A program made the translations under genes and the position numbers. Below, piece by piece: positions 36,501 to 48,265 of a stretch of 64,000 nucleotides of DNA (the first letter of the stretch is position 1; each line of letters begins with the position of its first letter). The notes beneath the pieces are model-generated. The model had not been told where the DNA came from and made no database searches. It was given only the letters and a program-made list of their open reading frames with translations. Source of the stretch: Ceratorhiza oryzae-sativae (Eukaryota; Basidiomycota; Agaricomycetes; Cantharellales; Ceratobasidiaceae); the NCBI GenBank assembly GCA_030998015.1, contig JARWMV010000232.1:434001-498000 (forward strand), given 5' to 3'.

Positions 36501-38458
36501 CTACTTTCCCACCTGGGCATGCGCAAATTTGGGTCTTTCTGTATTTGAATAGGGGTTACCCGAGGAGTATATCCGGTACCTGCTGGAACCTCGTTTACAG
36601 GACGGTGCAGACTCGTCCGACGATTCAGACGACGATAATGATAGTTTGACATCCTCAAAGCTTCTTTCAGGCAAGGGTCTGCGTTAGAATGTGATTTTCG
36701 CAATCCTGACCGGGTCGGGTGTGCAGGTTGTATGCAAGATCTGCTAAAGACACCGGTGTTGCGGGAGATCTCGGCGCTGTTCTTCGTCATATCTCAACAC
36801 TCGGATTGTTCCAGGAACCGCTCTGGGCTGACCACAGCATCCGCTTGCCCGTGCGAGCTGCTATCTGTTTGCTTGAGACCGTTTCCGAAATATGGGAGTC
36901 TGGGTCAACGTAAGGCTTTCGATATCTTCTCAACCTTCATACCGTCGGCTCTAATATCTTCTCGATTCCTCCCCCTAAATTACTGGGCACAGGCTTCCTG
37001 AGGAGATCCACGCATGTATGCTCGGAATCTTGGACCAGATACGCAATTGCGTCGAGCGGACAGATGAAGCCACCGATTTACTGATAGAAGCGGCGAGAAC
37101 GCTCGCCTCGTGTGAGCATTGGCTCCAGTTGGGTCCGTCGGTGAAGCTTGGCGGGGAATCGAAGATCTTGTGTGCTGACTGTACCTCGTGCAGACACTTC
37201 GTCGGCGTCTTTCCATGCTCGTCGGATGTTGCGGGCACACCCGACCATCAACTCGATTGCGACCAAAGCGCTGATACGATTGATACTGGAAGAGGTTCGC
37301 AACGCGGGGGAAGATGCTCGCTTGCTCCTTTCAGCCGTTGCACTCTATGCGCGTTCGCATGGTACCGGTATATACTCTGTGCTCGAGTTGATTCATGTTT
37401 GCTTAGCTTGGATGTTCCAGACCTACCAGCCGATATCATGTGGACGTTTGGAGAGGCGTGTCGAAGGCTGCGAACGGAGCAGCATGCCCTTCTCACAAGC
37501 GAGATCGTTTCATTAATCCTTGGGCCTGAGAATAGCATCCCTTATCGGGTGGCAACTATCAAGATGGCAAGCTGGGTGCTGCGGTGCGCCCCAGAGGGCA
37601 AGTAAACAATCATACAGCGTTTGCATAAGCTGATGATATGCATTTCAACAGGTACATCCCAGCTGCGACGTCAAAGCACTACTACTATTCTAAACTCGCT
37701 AGGTCAACTTCCTCAATCACAGGAGTACCAAGAAGCATGTGTTACATTTGTCACCGAAATGTGTACCGAGCGGGCAAGTCCAGCGGTTCACTTGCTTCAC
37801 ATCAATCGATTCTGACTTGATATATCGGTGAACTGTTCACTTTAGGCGAACGCTTTGGCAGCTGCCGACATGACCGCCATCTGGATGTTGCTTGATCGCG
37901 CCACGATCTCAACAGACAGTATCCTCTTGAGTGTCTATTCAAGCGTCGTGACATCCTTGAGCTCACTAATACGGTTCCGACGGGATCTCCTCGCCCCCAC
38001 TCTCTCCCAACTTTCGTCCTTGCTATCTCGTTTGATCCGCACACTTAGGCTTCGCACCTCTCACGCCGCGGGAGTGCCGCAACGCTCGACTGTGGCACAA
38101 GCATCTCTACCTGGGAAAGCAACTGAGCTCTCGCGGTTGCTTGTTGGGTTGACCACCAAGAATACCCAGTGACCATTCGAAGCAAGGCAGACCAAAAGCA
38201 TCCGATCAAGGCCGAATCGCTTGCTCGCCCCTTTGCGCGACATGCGCCGTACCCTTGATCGCATATGCTCAGGCGGCTGCCGAGATGGATAGCCCCGTTC
38301 GAACTGCTCTCAAACCTGGCCTCTTTGCGTTGTGTTCGATGTGTGGGATGCCGGCTAGGGATATGATCATGATCACGATGCTAGATACTGTGGAAAAGGA
38401 GATATTTGGAGCACTGTGGAGAGAGTGGGAGGCACAAAAATATGTTGGCAAAGGATAA
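33534..38458 (+). CDS. URB2: Nucleolar pre-ribosomal protein URB2/NPA2 (multiple frame breaks)
   Basis: Large nucleolar protein needed for 27S pre-rRNA processing and early 60S assembly. It starts MYPELSSSQEFIRALKGSKD at 33534; the next block is LSKVELARKAWELESLFIPS. Many exons follow, rich in helical repeats such as LPVRAAICLLETVSEIW and MLRAHPTINSIATKALIRLI. The Urb2 C-terminal domain is clear: FARHAPY, then IAYAQAAAEMD, LKPGLFALCSMCGMPARDM and MLDTVEKEIFGALWREWE, ending KYVGKG at 38458. Introns 37598..37651 and 37774..37845 start with GC. Frames of adjoining conserved blocks disagree by one base near 33605, 34076, 34231, 35213, 38165 and 38252, and one junction near 37370-37430 is unresolved. 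No other in-frame stops interrupt the blocks. Either this copy is a recent pseudogene or the consensus has small errors. Confidence 0.82.
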
Positions 38459-38646
38459 TCACACTTGATTATGCCCTGAATGTACAGGGTGTATGCACCA
38501 CGTCACCTAAAATAAAACGCCACGTTCATGAGAAACTTGATCAGATTCCAAGAAACATTAAAGTGAAAAAACATTCACGCAACTGCCCTTCATCCCCAAG
38601 TCTAAAAAGCAACAGCAAAAAACTTAAGGAATATAGGAGCCCAACA

Positions 38647-39112
38647 TTACTCTTTGTATCCAGGGAAACAGTCGTTGACAGTCTTGCCACTATGCTTGTT
38701 CTCAACGTGTTGAGTCAATCTATAAGGATAAAATGCAAACGTCAATCACAGCAGGTTGCACAGATACGTAACTATTACTCACGCGGGCATGCGGGTTGTC
38801 GACAGCTAAGAGAATGTGGATAAGACACATTGAAACCCACTGATTTTCATTCACTTACAAAGGTTTGTCTGCAAACCGAACATAAGATGCTCTTGGCAGC
38901 TTCGTTGGACTTGATTTGGCTGGAAAAAGTAACTGAATAGTTTGAAAAACAAGCTAATTGGATATTATTTAGAAACTTGCCTCTTTCCTCCAGCCTCTCC
39001 AGTCTTTTTTGCGTTGCGTTGTTGTCTCTGCTGGGCCTTGGCGCCCTATACGCAACCAAATGGTCAACAAGTATATATGGATCAAATATATCCAGACACG
39101 TACGTTTCCCAT
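38647..39112 (-). CDS. Small zinc-binding protein, At2g23090/zf-met2 family
   Basis: Short protein with an N-terminal basic SERF-like part and a C2H2-type zinc site. Exons give MGN (39112), GAKAQQRQQRNAKKTGEAGG, then SQIKSNEAAKSILCSVCRQT, LSTTRMPA and LTQHVENKHSGKTVNDCFPG, ending KE at 38647. The zinc ligands are the CSVC cysteines and the histidines of HVENKH. The intron 38920..38980 starts with GCAAGT. Length (about 78 residues) and order match the family across eukaryotes. Its molecular role is not well defined. Confidence 0.88.
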
Positions 39113-39431
39113 TGTCGAACTAGGCTTGAAAAGCGAGGTGCGAGGTGGTCGTGGCTTGGGCGAGGGTGGTCGTCACAGCCCATGCTAAACAAAATTTAAG
39201 TCCATGTGTTACGTTACACCAGTGGCCAAAAGGCCGCGCCTGCTGGCGCATCCCGGAACACTGGAATACGGCAATATCGATACGCCGGACGTTGGTTAGC
39301 CTCCAGAGGGCATGCTATGTTGCACCCAGGCGAACACAAAGAAACCACGGAGTAGAAGGTGGATTAATACACATGTTACATGGGTAATTCGTACTGTTTT
39401 TGCGTTTTCATTTATTTCACCCAAGCTCCAG
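39113..39431. other. Intergenic region
   Basis: About 320 bases between the zinc-binding protein start and the TIM10 stop. No coding signal or repeat seen. Confidence 0.5.
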
Positions 39432-39803
39432 CTAGAACCCAAACGATGAGCCAGAGCCAGCTCCTGCTGCACCTTGTCCCATATTTTGTAGTTTTTCGCC
39501 GACTTTCTTATTCACTTCAAAGAATTTGGCGACACATCGGTCAATGCACACGCTTTCGCCTTTGTTAAGGTCGGGTTCCGTGTATCGCGTGTTGATGCAT
39601 TTCGCATGGCATGATCTACGTAACACGAGCAGGTTGAAATACGTGTCGATTTGGATCAATTGAGAGACTCACGAGACAAGTCGATTAAAGACATCGGTAA
39701 TCATATCCAGCTCGGCCGTTGCCATCTCTATTGCTGCAGGATTTATGGACCCCGATGATGCATTAGAGGAGCCTCCACCACCTCCAAGTCCGAACATAGA
39801 CAT
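39432..39803 (-). CDS. TIM10: Mitochondrial intermembrane chaperone Tim10
   Basis: Small Tim protein that, with Tim9, escorts hydrophobic precursors across the mitochondrial intermembrane space. Two exons: the first from 39803 codes MSMFGLGGGGGSS and AAIEMATAELDMITDVFNRL; a GT-AG intron follows; the second codes the twin CX3C motifs CHAKC and CIDRC, separated by the usual loop (INTRYTEPDLNKGESV), then the helix AKFFEVNKKVGEKLQ. The tail is Gly/Ala/Ser-rich. About 105 residues, slightly longer than usual because of the Gly-rich N-terminus and the tail. Spacing and the YTEPDLNKGES loop favour Tim10 over Tim9 or Tim8. Confidence 0.92.
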
Positions 39804-39930
39804 TTTGAAAAGTGGGATAAAAAGATTGGAATGAGACGGTGGACGGGTAGGACGTAATACCACGTGACCTTGGCGCTACATGATAGGAGGATGACAGGGT
39901 CCCAAATGCAGCTCATCGAACTCGGCCATC
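39804..39930. promoter_or_regulatory. Divergent promoter of TIM10 and VMA5
   Basis: The 127 bases between the two starts include CACGTGAC at 39861..39868 (GTCACGTG on the minus strand), roughly midway. No TATA box seen. Confidence 0.55.
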
Positions 39931-41596
39931 ATGCCATCCGACCAATGCTCGTGGCTAGTTGCAGTGCCTGCCGATGGCGACGCAGAAGGAATGTACCAGG
40001 AGCTAGTTGGGAAATTTGAGGCCCAGAAAGCGCTGCAGCGGAGCAACTTTGTGGAGTTCAAGATTCCAGAGTTGAAGGCGAGCTTCACTTACCAATTGCT
40101 GAGGCCTGCTGCTGAATATCGCTATAGACCGGAACGTTGGATCTTTTAATTACTCTTTCCGAGGAGTTCCCGAAACACGACTCTAATTTTACTTCTACTG
40201 TCGGCAAGATCGTCGACACTCTTCGCAATCTTTTAAACAATGATCCCTCGCGACTCGCGCAGCACACTTTAGTTGAGGAGAAGACATGCGATGATTATTT
40301 ATTAAAGGGCTGGCGCTGGAACTCTGGCAAGTATGGGCTACAGCGGAGTCTACGGGAGATTGTGGATGGACTGGTGAAAGTAGGTAGTCAGTAGTGTGTT
40401 CTAGTGGTTACTCGACTGATTTAGCTTACTTTTGCTAGGAAATGACCACCCTTGATAATGTTATGAAGACCAAGCTCAGTAGCTATAATCTCGCGAAAGG
40501 TTCTCTTACACAGATGCAGCGCAAAAAGACGTCAGTGCAATGTAGTACCGTGACGTGATCGGACTAATTAGTGTTATAGTGGGAACCTTTCGGTGCGATC
40601 TCTTATAGACGTTGTCAAACGCGATGATGTGATCCCCGAATCCGAGTACATGGAAACAATCTTTGTAGCTGTACCAAAGTAAGTAGTGAGTATCAACTAG
40701 CTCATGCAGTCCTGTTGAGACTTACACCGTTCGATTAGGAATGCAGTCAAGGAATGGAACGCAGGGTATGAGCGGTTGGCTACGATGGTAGTCCCCAGGT
40801 CCTCCAGGTGGGCGAACTGTGATATTACGTTCAACACAGCCCGGAGATTCATCTTTGAATAGGCTCATTGAGGCAGACGATGAATATTCCTTGTTTTCGG
40901 TTGTGATATTCAGCAAAGTTAAGCAGGATTTCGCCAATAAGTGCAGAGAACGCAAGTAAGTCGACCATATCGTACCCAGTGCATCGCTGAGCGCCAAATT
41001 TGCAGGTTTATTATTCGAGACTTCGACTTCAACGAGGAGGAGATAGAGAAGCAGCGCGCGGAGCTCCTAATGGCCGACCTGTCCGAAAAGGAGCTTTGGG
41101 TTCGTCGGTATTCAATCTAGTCCTCAGTTCGAGGTTAATATTATCTGTCTCCAGACGGAGCTGCTACGACTTGCTCGCACCAACTTTTCCGAAGCGTTCC
41201 AGGTCTTGGTGCACCTCAAGGTCGTCCGCCTTTTTGTCGAAAGTGTTTTGCGCTACGGTTTACCTGCTAACTATACTGGCTTGATTATAAAGGCATATTC
41301 CATCCCATCCCGAGCATACATATGTACTGATATTACCCTTTAGCCAGAGCCCAAGACCACAAAGCGTACGCTTGATGTACTCAATTCCCACTTCGCCTAC
41401 CTTGGTGCAAAATCCAGGGGGCGTGCGGCTACAAAGAAGTCGGGTGGGATGGGCGAAGATGAATTTGTTGGCGAGTATCAGACACTTATGGAACAGGAAA
41501 TGTTTGATTATGTTCTGTTTGAGGTAAGTTGTGTTTCGATTATTCGGGTATTTGTTCAAGTTTTACGAATTGCCCAAGGTCCCATGGATTGTCTGA
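39931..41596 (+). CDS. VMA5: V-type H+-ATPase subunit C
   Basis: Subunit C of the V1 sector, which links the peripheral stalks and controls reversible assembly of the vacuolar proton pump. It starts MPSDQCSWLVAVPADGDAEG. Further exons code TGTLDLLITLSEEFPKHDSN, DTLRNLLNNDPSRLAQHTLV, DNVMKTKLSSYNLAKGSLTQ, GNLSVRSLIDVVKRDD, LIEADDEYSLFSVVIFSKV, FIIRDFDFNEEEIEKQR, NFSEAFQVLVHLKVVRLFVE and SVLRYGLPANYTGLIIK. The last exon gives VPWIV and stops at 41596. The frame is intact. Two introns start with GC: 40078..40127 and 41293..41343. The protein is about 390 residues, as usual. Confidence 0.95.
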
Positions 41597-41915
41597 TGGC
41601 GCGATCCACGAAGTTAGATCTTGTATCAAGTACAATTTCTTTATGAGACGAATCGAAAGAAACAATACGTTAATACCTTAAATTGCGGAAAGCGTGCGTT
41701 GAGGTATTGATGAGGCGCTTAAATTGGAGGTGTTTGTCCTAAGGATCGATATCACCGGCCGAACCATGAGCGATGACCGACTCGACCTTACTCCACACAA
41801 GTTCTGTGGGTGCGAGTATATGCTGTGTCTCTGCGGTGCATTATATACATCTGATCAAGTAATATCAGCGCAGGCGTAAAGAACCTCGTCTGTGTACATT
41901 GCTGAACTGATTAAA
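41597..41915. other. Intergenic region
   Basis: Spacer between VMA5 and the sulfurtransferase; it should hold the latter's promoter. No distinct motif seen. Confidence 0.5.
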
Positions 41916-43329
41916 ATGCTTCGACTCCAACTTCCCCTTCACCACGCCTTCCGTTCTCCCCAAAGCAACGCTCATACCTCGATATTTACGACTATCCTGT
42001 CCGCTCGCAAATTTTATACATCTTCGAAAGCAATGCAACAGCAACTTCTTCTGAGTCCTCAGGATGTCGTGTCCTCGGACAAGATCCTGGTCGATACGAC
42101 TTGGTTCATGCCAAATCTAGTGCCGCCCAGGTCGGGGTTTGCAGAATGGAAGCTACGTCGGTTGCCAGGTGCAAGGTTCCTGGATTTGGATCTTGTGGCT
42201 GCACCAAATGAACTCGGGTTGAAGCATATGTTGCCTAGCGGAGAGGTCTTTGCTAAGGCTTGTGGTGGGTTGCACTCGAAATAAACAAGTATTCTACGTT
42301 CGCTTATTTACCATTCTTACAGAGGAAATAGGCATTGCGCCTAGTTCTCATGTCGTGCTGTAAGTTCCGACTTCTATGATTCGCGGCGAATCCTGCCCAC
42401 ATTCTATTTCATTGTTCAGTTACGACACCCATGGGGTATTCTCCTCACCACGTGCACTTTACATGTTCAAGGTGGGCTACTTGTTACCTTGGCGGTTTGT
42501 CAAAAACTAATCAATAAAGAAACACAGTGCTTCGGACATGAAAGGGCCAGTATTCTCAACGGAGGCATGCCTCGTTGGGAAGCCGAGGGCCTCCCCATCG
42601 AGACAGGCGAGCCAGCCAAGGTCCAACCGACCAAGTATGCGGTGCCCAAGTTGAACGAATCAGCCGTCCGATGTACGCTCTCTATGCTTTTTTTGTCCTA
42701 AACGGGTAGCATTTTGATCAAATCATTCGTGTGTATATGCAGCGTATGAACAAGTCGTGGCCAACGCCAAGCTCGACCCCTCAACTACACCCGATGCCGA
42801 ACTTGTTTTGGATGCTCGCCCTTACGGCAGGTACGTACATACTTGCTATTCCGCGAGTATACACGCATGGACGCACTTCCAGGTTTACCGGCCAAGATCC
42901 CGAACCTCGCCCTCAGCTCTCGTCAGGTCATATGCCACACGCACATTCTCTCCTTTCAACACCTCTTGCAAAAACCGAAAAGGGATATACGACATTCCTG
43001 CCTCAAGACAAATTGAAGCAAGTGTTCGAGGCTGCGGTTGGAGAGGAAGCCAAGGGCCGCCCGATTATCGCTGTGAGTATATACTGCGCATTCAGCTATT
43101 TCGGGAATGGCATCCTGACACGGCGAGTTAGAGTTGTGGGTCTGGCATGACCGCCGGTGCGATCTGGTTGGCCGGTCAATTGCTCAACAAACCTGTGGCG
43201 ATCTATGACGAGGTATGCCTGTATCGGCCACTCCCAAAGGTCTTATTAATAACCAACATGTAGTCCTGGACCGGATATGCTATGCGTCCCGAGAGCGTTA
43301 TCGTCAAAGGAGATGAGACCAAGAAGTAA
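41916..43329 (+). CDS. Thiosulfate/3-mercaptopyruvate sulfurtransferase (rhodanese)
   Basis: Two-domain rhodanese that moves sulfur from 3-mercaptopyruvate or thiosulfate to acceptors; it resembles yeast Tum1, which feeds tRNA thiolation. The N-terminal exon, from MLRLQLPLHHAFRSPQSNAH, looks like a mitochondrial presequence. The first domain holds LVDTTWFMPNLVPPRSGF and YDTHGVFSSPRALYMFK; the second holds ELVLDARPYGRFTGQDPEPR, across an intron, and the catalytic loop SCGSGMTAG with the persulfide cysteine. CGSGxTA is the mercaptopyruvate-type loop. It ends SVIVKGDETKK at 43329. About seven short GT-AG introns join in one frame. Confidence 0.9.
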
Positions 43330-43563
43330 CTTCCACCTCTACACTGAAACTCGAGTAAATCGACAAGTTGAATTCCATTAACTTCAAAACTTGTACCACA
43401 AGCCTGTGTCGTGCTTAAACTCGAATCTAACTGTACAACATGAAGCTGGTTGCGACAAACGAAGCCTCAAAGAATAGAAAAAAAGTGGAAAGGTGAAATA
43501 AAAACGATCGTAAGTCCATCTTTACCTATTGGAATAGTAATGCGTAGATTACACGGCGGAAGC

Positions 43564-46500
43564 TTATCCGCGATAACCCGGTCCATTGTACAGAGCATCG
43601 TCAACCCAGTTTGCTGGCGGAGGTCGGTGCAGCCTTGCTCGTCCGTCCCCGTTGGTGGCATTGGTGCGACCGGATCGAACACTCTCCCGCCGAGCGGGTT
43701 CAGCAGACTGACCGCGGCTTTGGCGCACTGCAGTGTTCGGACTCGGGGGCGCCGCCCAACTACGGGACGAGCGTGTGTGCCGCTGTTGATTGGGTTGGTA
43801 TGTCCCGGGTGGAGGGTACGGGCCGCTACCACGCGTTGGTAAGTATTGAAGTCGACGCTAGTGACAAAACAAGCACATACCCAGCAGCCCCTCCAGCTTG
43901 GTTCTGCCACCCTTGTCCAGACCCGCGGTTATACTCTGGTGGGACCCAGCTGCTGATCCTCTCCCTTGGAGATTGTCCTTCTTCCTTGCAAACCCGCAGC
44001 AACATCTCGCCAAGCACCTGAGGCAGCCCCACAAGATGAACAACACCACGATCCCGACAAGGACCGTCACCGGGATCGCGATCTGGAGGTTTGAGGTATA
44101 CCACGCCTTGGCCGTTTTGATCGCTGAGCCGGCTTGGCATTCGCCGCTTGAGCACGTTCCGCCGTATCCTACATCACACCGTTAATTGCGTAATGGGATA
44201 GAAACAGCCGATGAGACGAACCACAAGGAGAGCCATCGACCAAGTTGGCCTGGAGGACAATACACTGATTCGACGCGCGAGGATCCTGGCACGAGACTTG
44301 ACAGCTCCGATCATTGCGCGAGGGACACGCCCTCGTCAGATTCAGCGAGACGCCCACAGTCTGGCATTGCACTGTATTTCACACCCCCACCCATCAGTCC
44401 ACCATCTCTCCCCAAAAAGTTCAGTAAAGGCAACTCACAGTCCGGACTTGTACAGATTCCATTCGCACACGCCAAGTTACCGCTTCCACATTTCGTGCCA
44501 TTGTCCGTGACTTGGTCAGTCGGGCACCCTGCACTCGTGCCCGTACACATCTCGGCCCGATCACACGTCGCGTCTCGCGACGGCCTGCACACTTGGGTGC
44601 TCGGTGCAAACTGGCACGTGTCGAGACAGCAGGAACTCGAAGCGGGGTCGCACACGGCTTTGGACGTAAATTTGCATGTGCGGGCGTCGCAGCAGGTCGA
44701 ATTCCGGCCTACGCCTGGATCGCAGTCTACGGGAGGGCTGTGTTTAGGAAATGGAGATAGCATGGAGGAAAGAAGACTGTACCTTCGCCGGGCTCGACGA
44801 TTCCATTTCCGCACATTTGTAACGAAATCGTTTGCTTGGCGGTATCCGCATCTTGGAGACAAGTTGCGTTCACACTCCCGACAAGAACCGAACCTGTTGC
44901 AAGTAGTCAAAAACCAATCCCACCAAAACAGCCAAAGAAACTCACAAATGTTCCCAATCGAACAAGGACTAAACGTCATCTCGCCCTCACTACTCACAGG
45001 GCTCATGATAAACTGCCCCCCGGAATCGCAGCTAGATCTCGTGCGCGGACAGCAAGCGCTCGTGCCGAACACCCCGACGTGCAATCATGGATCGCACCGA
45101 AATTATGACCAATCTCGTGGGCAACGACTTGCCACTCGGTCCTCCCTGCCGTGCTTACAGCAGTGCCGGAGACAACCGACCCAGGTTCTCCAGACGCCTG
45201 GACATTGCATACTTGACCGAGCCATGCAACACCGACTTCAGTGCCCGTCGGGCAACCGGACATAAGATGCCACAGACCGGCGCCGTCGGATCGTTGGCCG
45301 CGCCAGGCAGAGAAGAGGGATAGCCGGTCGTTGAGCGTGATCGAATCGGAGCAAGCGGTGTTCCAGGGTGGGTTGGGTGTCGGTGATGCGGCGGGGCATG
45401 CAGAGTCTTGGATCGCGAGCTCGACTATACCAAGAGACATGTTGAACGTGGACTGTGGTCCCATGCGTCAGTGCGAGGGAGAGAATAGGCCGAGGAGACA
45501 GACCTTGTACAATGAGCTAGCAGTGTTCCAATTGTTCAGAATCGGTTGTAGCATTAGATGGGCCGCCATAGCGTGTAGTATAGGTGCAATCGGCGGCGAC
45601 GCCCATGTACACAATCTTCTGGGTCTTGCTGCATCCGGCGGTATTACCGATTTGGTCGGCAAAGCTGCAAGCGCTCATCAGTGCCTGGTCGTCACAAAAA
45701 GCGGCCTTGGCGTAGGAGCAGGGAGGCGTAACAAAGGTTTGAGGCAACAGAGACTCACTTGGAGGTTGAATTGGAACCAGCGATATCTTCTCGCTTGTGC
45801 AACGGGATGCGCGAGACCGGTTCAGGCGTACTGAGGAACCCAAGGGGGTCATACCATGCCGCGCCAGTGAAAGCAGGAGCACGCTCAGCTTGACCTTGTC
45901 GTCCAGCTTGGAGAACGGGATGAGCGTCAACGTCAGTGTTGAACGGGAGCGCATCATGGGAGCATGACTCGGGCCCCGTCATTGATTTCGGGCTTGGTTT
46001 TTCCATATCCGAATCCCGAAAGATGACCAACCGGCTGTCGAGCTCGTCGACATCTTCGTTCGGATGAGCATCGAATGGACCACGGTGCGCACATAGTTTT
46101 CGCGGGTGAGGATGTGGAAGACGTCTCCGAGGACTGAAAACGCCCCCTCGTAGGTCGGGGATACCCCGAGCTCAGGATCGCCTTGGTCATGCACGATGAT
46201 CCTCGCCCAGCCGAGTTCGCCATCCGAAATCTCGCCCCACTGCCTGGACACCCCTCCGGCCGCGTCCTCCCGTAGGCGATGAGCAGACCACGCCTCATCC
46301 ATCACCGCGCCTTCGTATACCAGAACAGCCGACCGAAGCAGTGGCGTCGAACTAATGACGCTTCCATCAGGTGCAAGGTGAGTGACACGAGCTGCCGGAT
46401 GGAGCAAGTCGTTGTTGGGACGGAGGTGCAGCCGGTGCGTACGTCCAAAGGCGGCGAGCGTCAGTCGGAGCGAGTCGGTGTGACGCAGCTTTGGGCTTTC

Positions 46501-46712
46501 TGTCGAGCGAGTAGCAAGGTGTCCCGGTTGGTTCGTACGGGGGAGGATCTCGAGTGCGAGCGTCGATGGGTGGGCGAGCCGTTTGAGCGGTCGGGGAGGA
46601 GCGCTCGTTGCTACATCGCCCGATGGTCAGCCACGCACCGGCGACGTTGAGCCTGGCACTCACCCAGCACACTACTGAGGGCTCCCAATATTATCCATAA
46701 TGCTAACAGCAT
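43564..46712 (-). CDS. ADAM-type metalloprotease-disintegrin (two frame breaks)
   Basis: Membrane-anchored zinc endopeptidase of the adamalysin (M12B) family, as found in some fungi. Signal peptide MLLALWIILGALSSV at 46712. The prodomain includes TLAAFGRTHRLHLRPNNDLL. The catalytic domain has IVYMGVAADCTYTTRYGG, ILNNWNTASSLYK and the zinc site AHEIGHNFGAIHDC. The disintegrin domain has CGNGIVEPGEDCDPG, ARTCKFTSKAVCDP and FAPSTQVCRPSRDATCDRAE. A Cys-rich region, one membrane helix (IAIPVTVLVGIVVLFILWG) and a cytoplasmic tail ending WVDDALYNGPGYRG follow. Two adjoining conserved blocks are off by one missing base, near 46073 and near 45065, and the intron just before the tail is unresolved. Pseudogene or consensus error are both possible. 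Confidence 0.85.
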
Positions 46713-48265
46713 AATTCACAAGAGGATGGGGGAGGGAGGGAAAGACAGACCACCGGATCGGCCGGCGGTGGTAGTAAAAAGGAAACTAGATGAGGCAATG
46801 CCGTGGAAAGCCAAGACGCTCGTCAAGAGGCCGGCACTCCGAAAAACGAGAGGAAACAGAAAACAGAAAACAGCAGCGCGGACCAGCCCAACAGTGTGCT
46901 CGCACGGGTGCAGACTGCTGTAGATGACTGCACCAACGCTCGATTCCCCCGTCCGGGCGCCAAGGCGCTTACCCTTCAGGATCCCTCCGTTGCGAGGCAA
47001 CCCCCTTACGATTCTAATCTGCATATATTCTCATGTGTCTCCTCTCCAACGTAACACAAATGGCGGGCTCCCGCGTTCCATCCTCGCCTTCGGTGCTGAA
47101 ATATATGCTCTTGGCCGCAGTCGCTCACGTTCATAGCCTCGCCCCAGAGGTGCACCAGACCTCCACCAAACGCAATCTCATGACGAACGGCTCTGTCAGC
47201 CCAGAGTAGTATCGATCGATAGCGTACGTCTCCTACTCGCCCGGTTTGCTCGTCCAAGTATGAATTGCCAAACATCCCGAATATTCTGATTGGAGCTTGA
47301 GCGGCCCAACAAGCGGCGAGTCGGCCAAATATGGCGATATGTGTTGATCTCCAAGCAACACCCGACTTCCAGCATACATATTTGTTATTTTTACATCATA
47401 TGCTGCTGTCGGCGAGCCTTTTCCTTCTATTTTTATTTGCACTGCTTCGTTAACCGGAGGCTTTAGGCTTAGCGTATGATATTGGTCGTACGTTATACAA
47501 CGACATCATCCTACTCGGGCGGTGGCAAGCCCTCTCGCGTGTCAATACCCGTGGCCCTAACTCATCTTCGCTATGCTGCGGTCTGAATTCAGAACAAACC
47601 AAGGCTGTGCCTTATACTCCCGTCCTCGTATCCCCATCTTTCCAAGTGCACGAGATGATCGCAAGATAGGCCAATTTTCATTTCACACACAACGTAGCAT
47701 GACCTCCATGACACGTCAAACAAGATCCATCACAACAAACACATGCCGAAGTCGAGTTTTGCTAGCGACCGTGGATCACGGCTGTTTCCCGGCGCTAAAA
47801 GCGTCGGTTGCACCGTCGAACAAGTAGGCATCGACTCAGCCAGGTTGTTCTGGTGACGTAGCGGAATAGCATACAGGTAGATAGTCTGCATAACGCTAGC
47901 TTCCTGGGGTCGGGCGTACTATAGGCGAGTTCACGGTGTCAAATAGAACCCATCATGCTGGGATTCCGCAAAACATGAGAGAAGTCTAACCCTACTAGAA
48001 TGCGATTTTGGACATTCCTCGTTTGCATACAACACACAAGTGCCACATCGTCTGTACCCTATGGATATCGGATTTTAGTTACGAGATATCACCATCCAAA
48101 ATGGCAAAAATATGGCCGATCAACCCGTAAAATAGTTGGTGTATAGCGCCAGCCTGCTTTTTAATTCAAGCCAGGTGTCGAACCACCACATGGCTGATTT
48201 GGATAGCACAGCATTGCTCTTCAGCCTTCCTCTATCTTTGAATATTCCGCCGTTTTCACCAAGCC
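46713..48265. other. Intergenic region with possible exon fragments
   Basis: Minus-strand pieces at 47233..47442 (SPTAAYDVKITNMYAGSRVL) and 47006..47275 (LDEQTGRVGDVRYRSILLWA) read like protein and may be exons of one gene, but no start or family could be found. The remainder up to the DUF829 gene shows nothing. Confidence 0.35.

Noticed and set aside
44186..45265. 360-codon plus-strand frame
   Set aside because: It lies opposite the ADAM disintegrin region, whose Cys-rich code is unmistakable on the minus strand.
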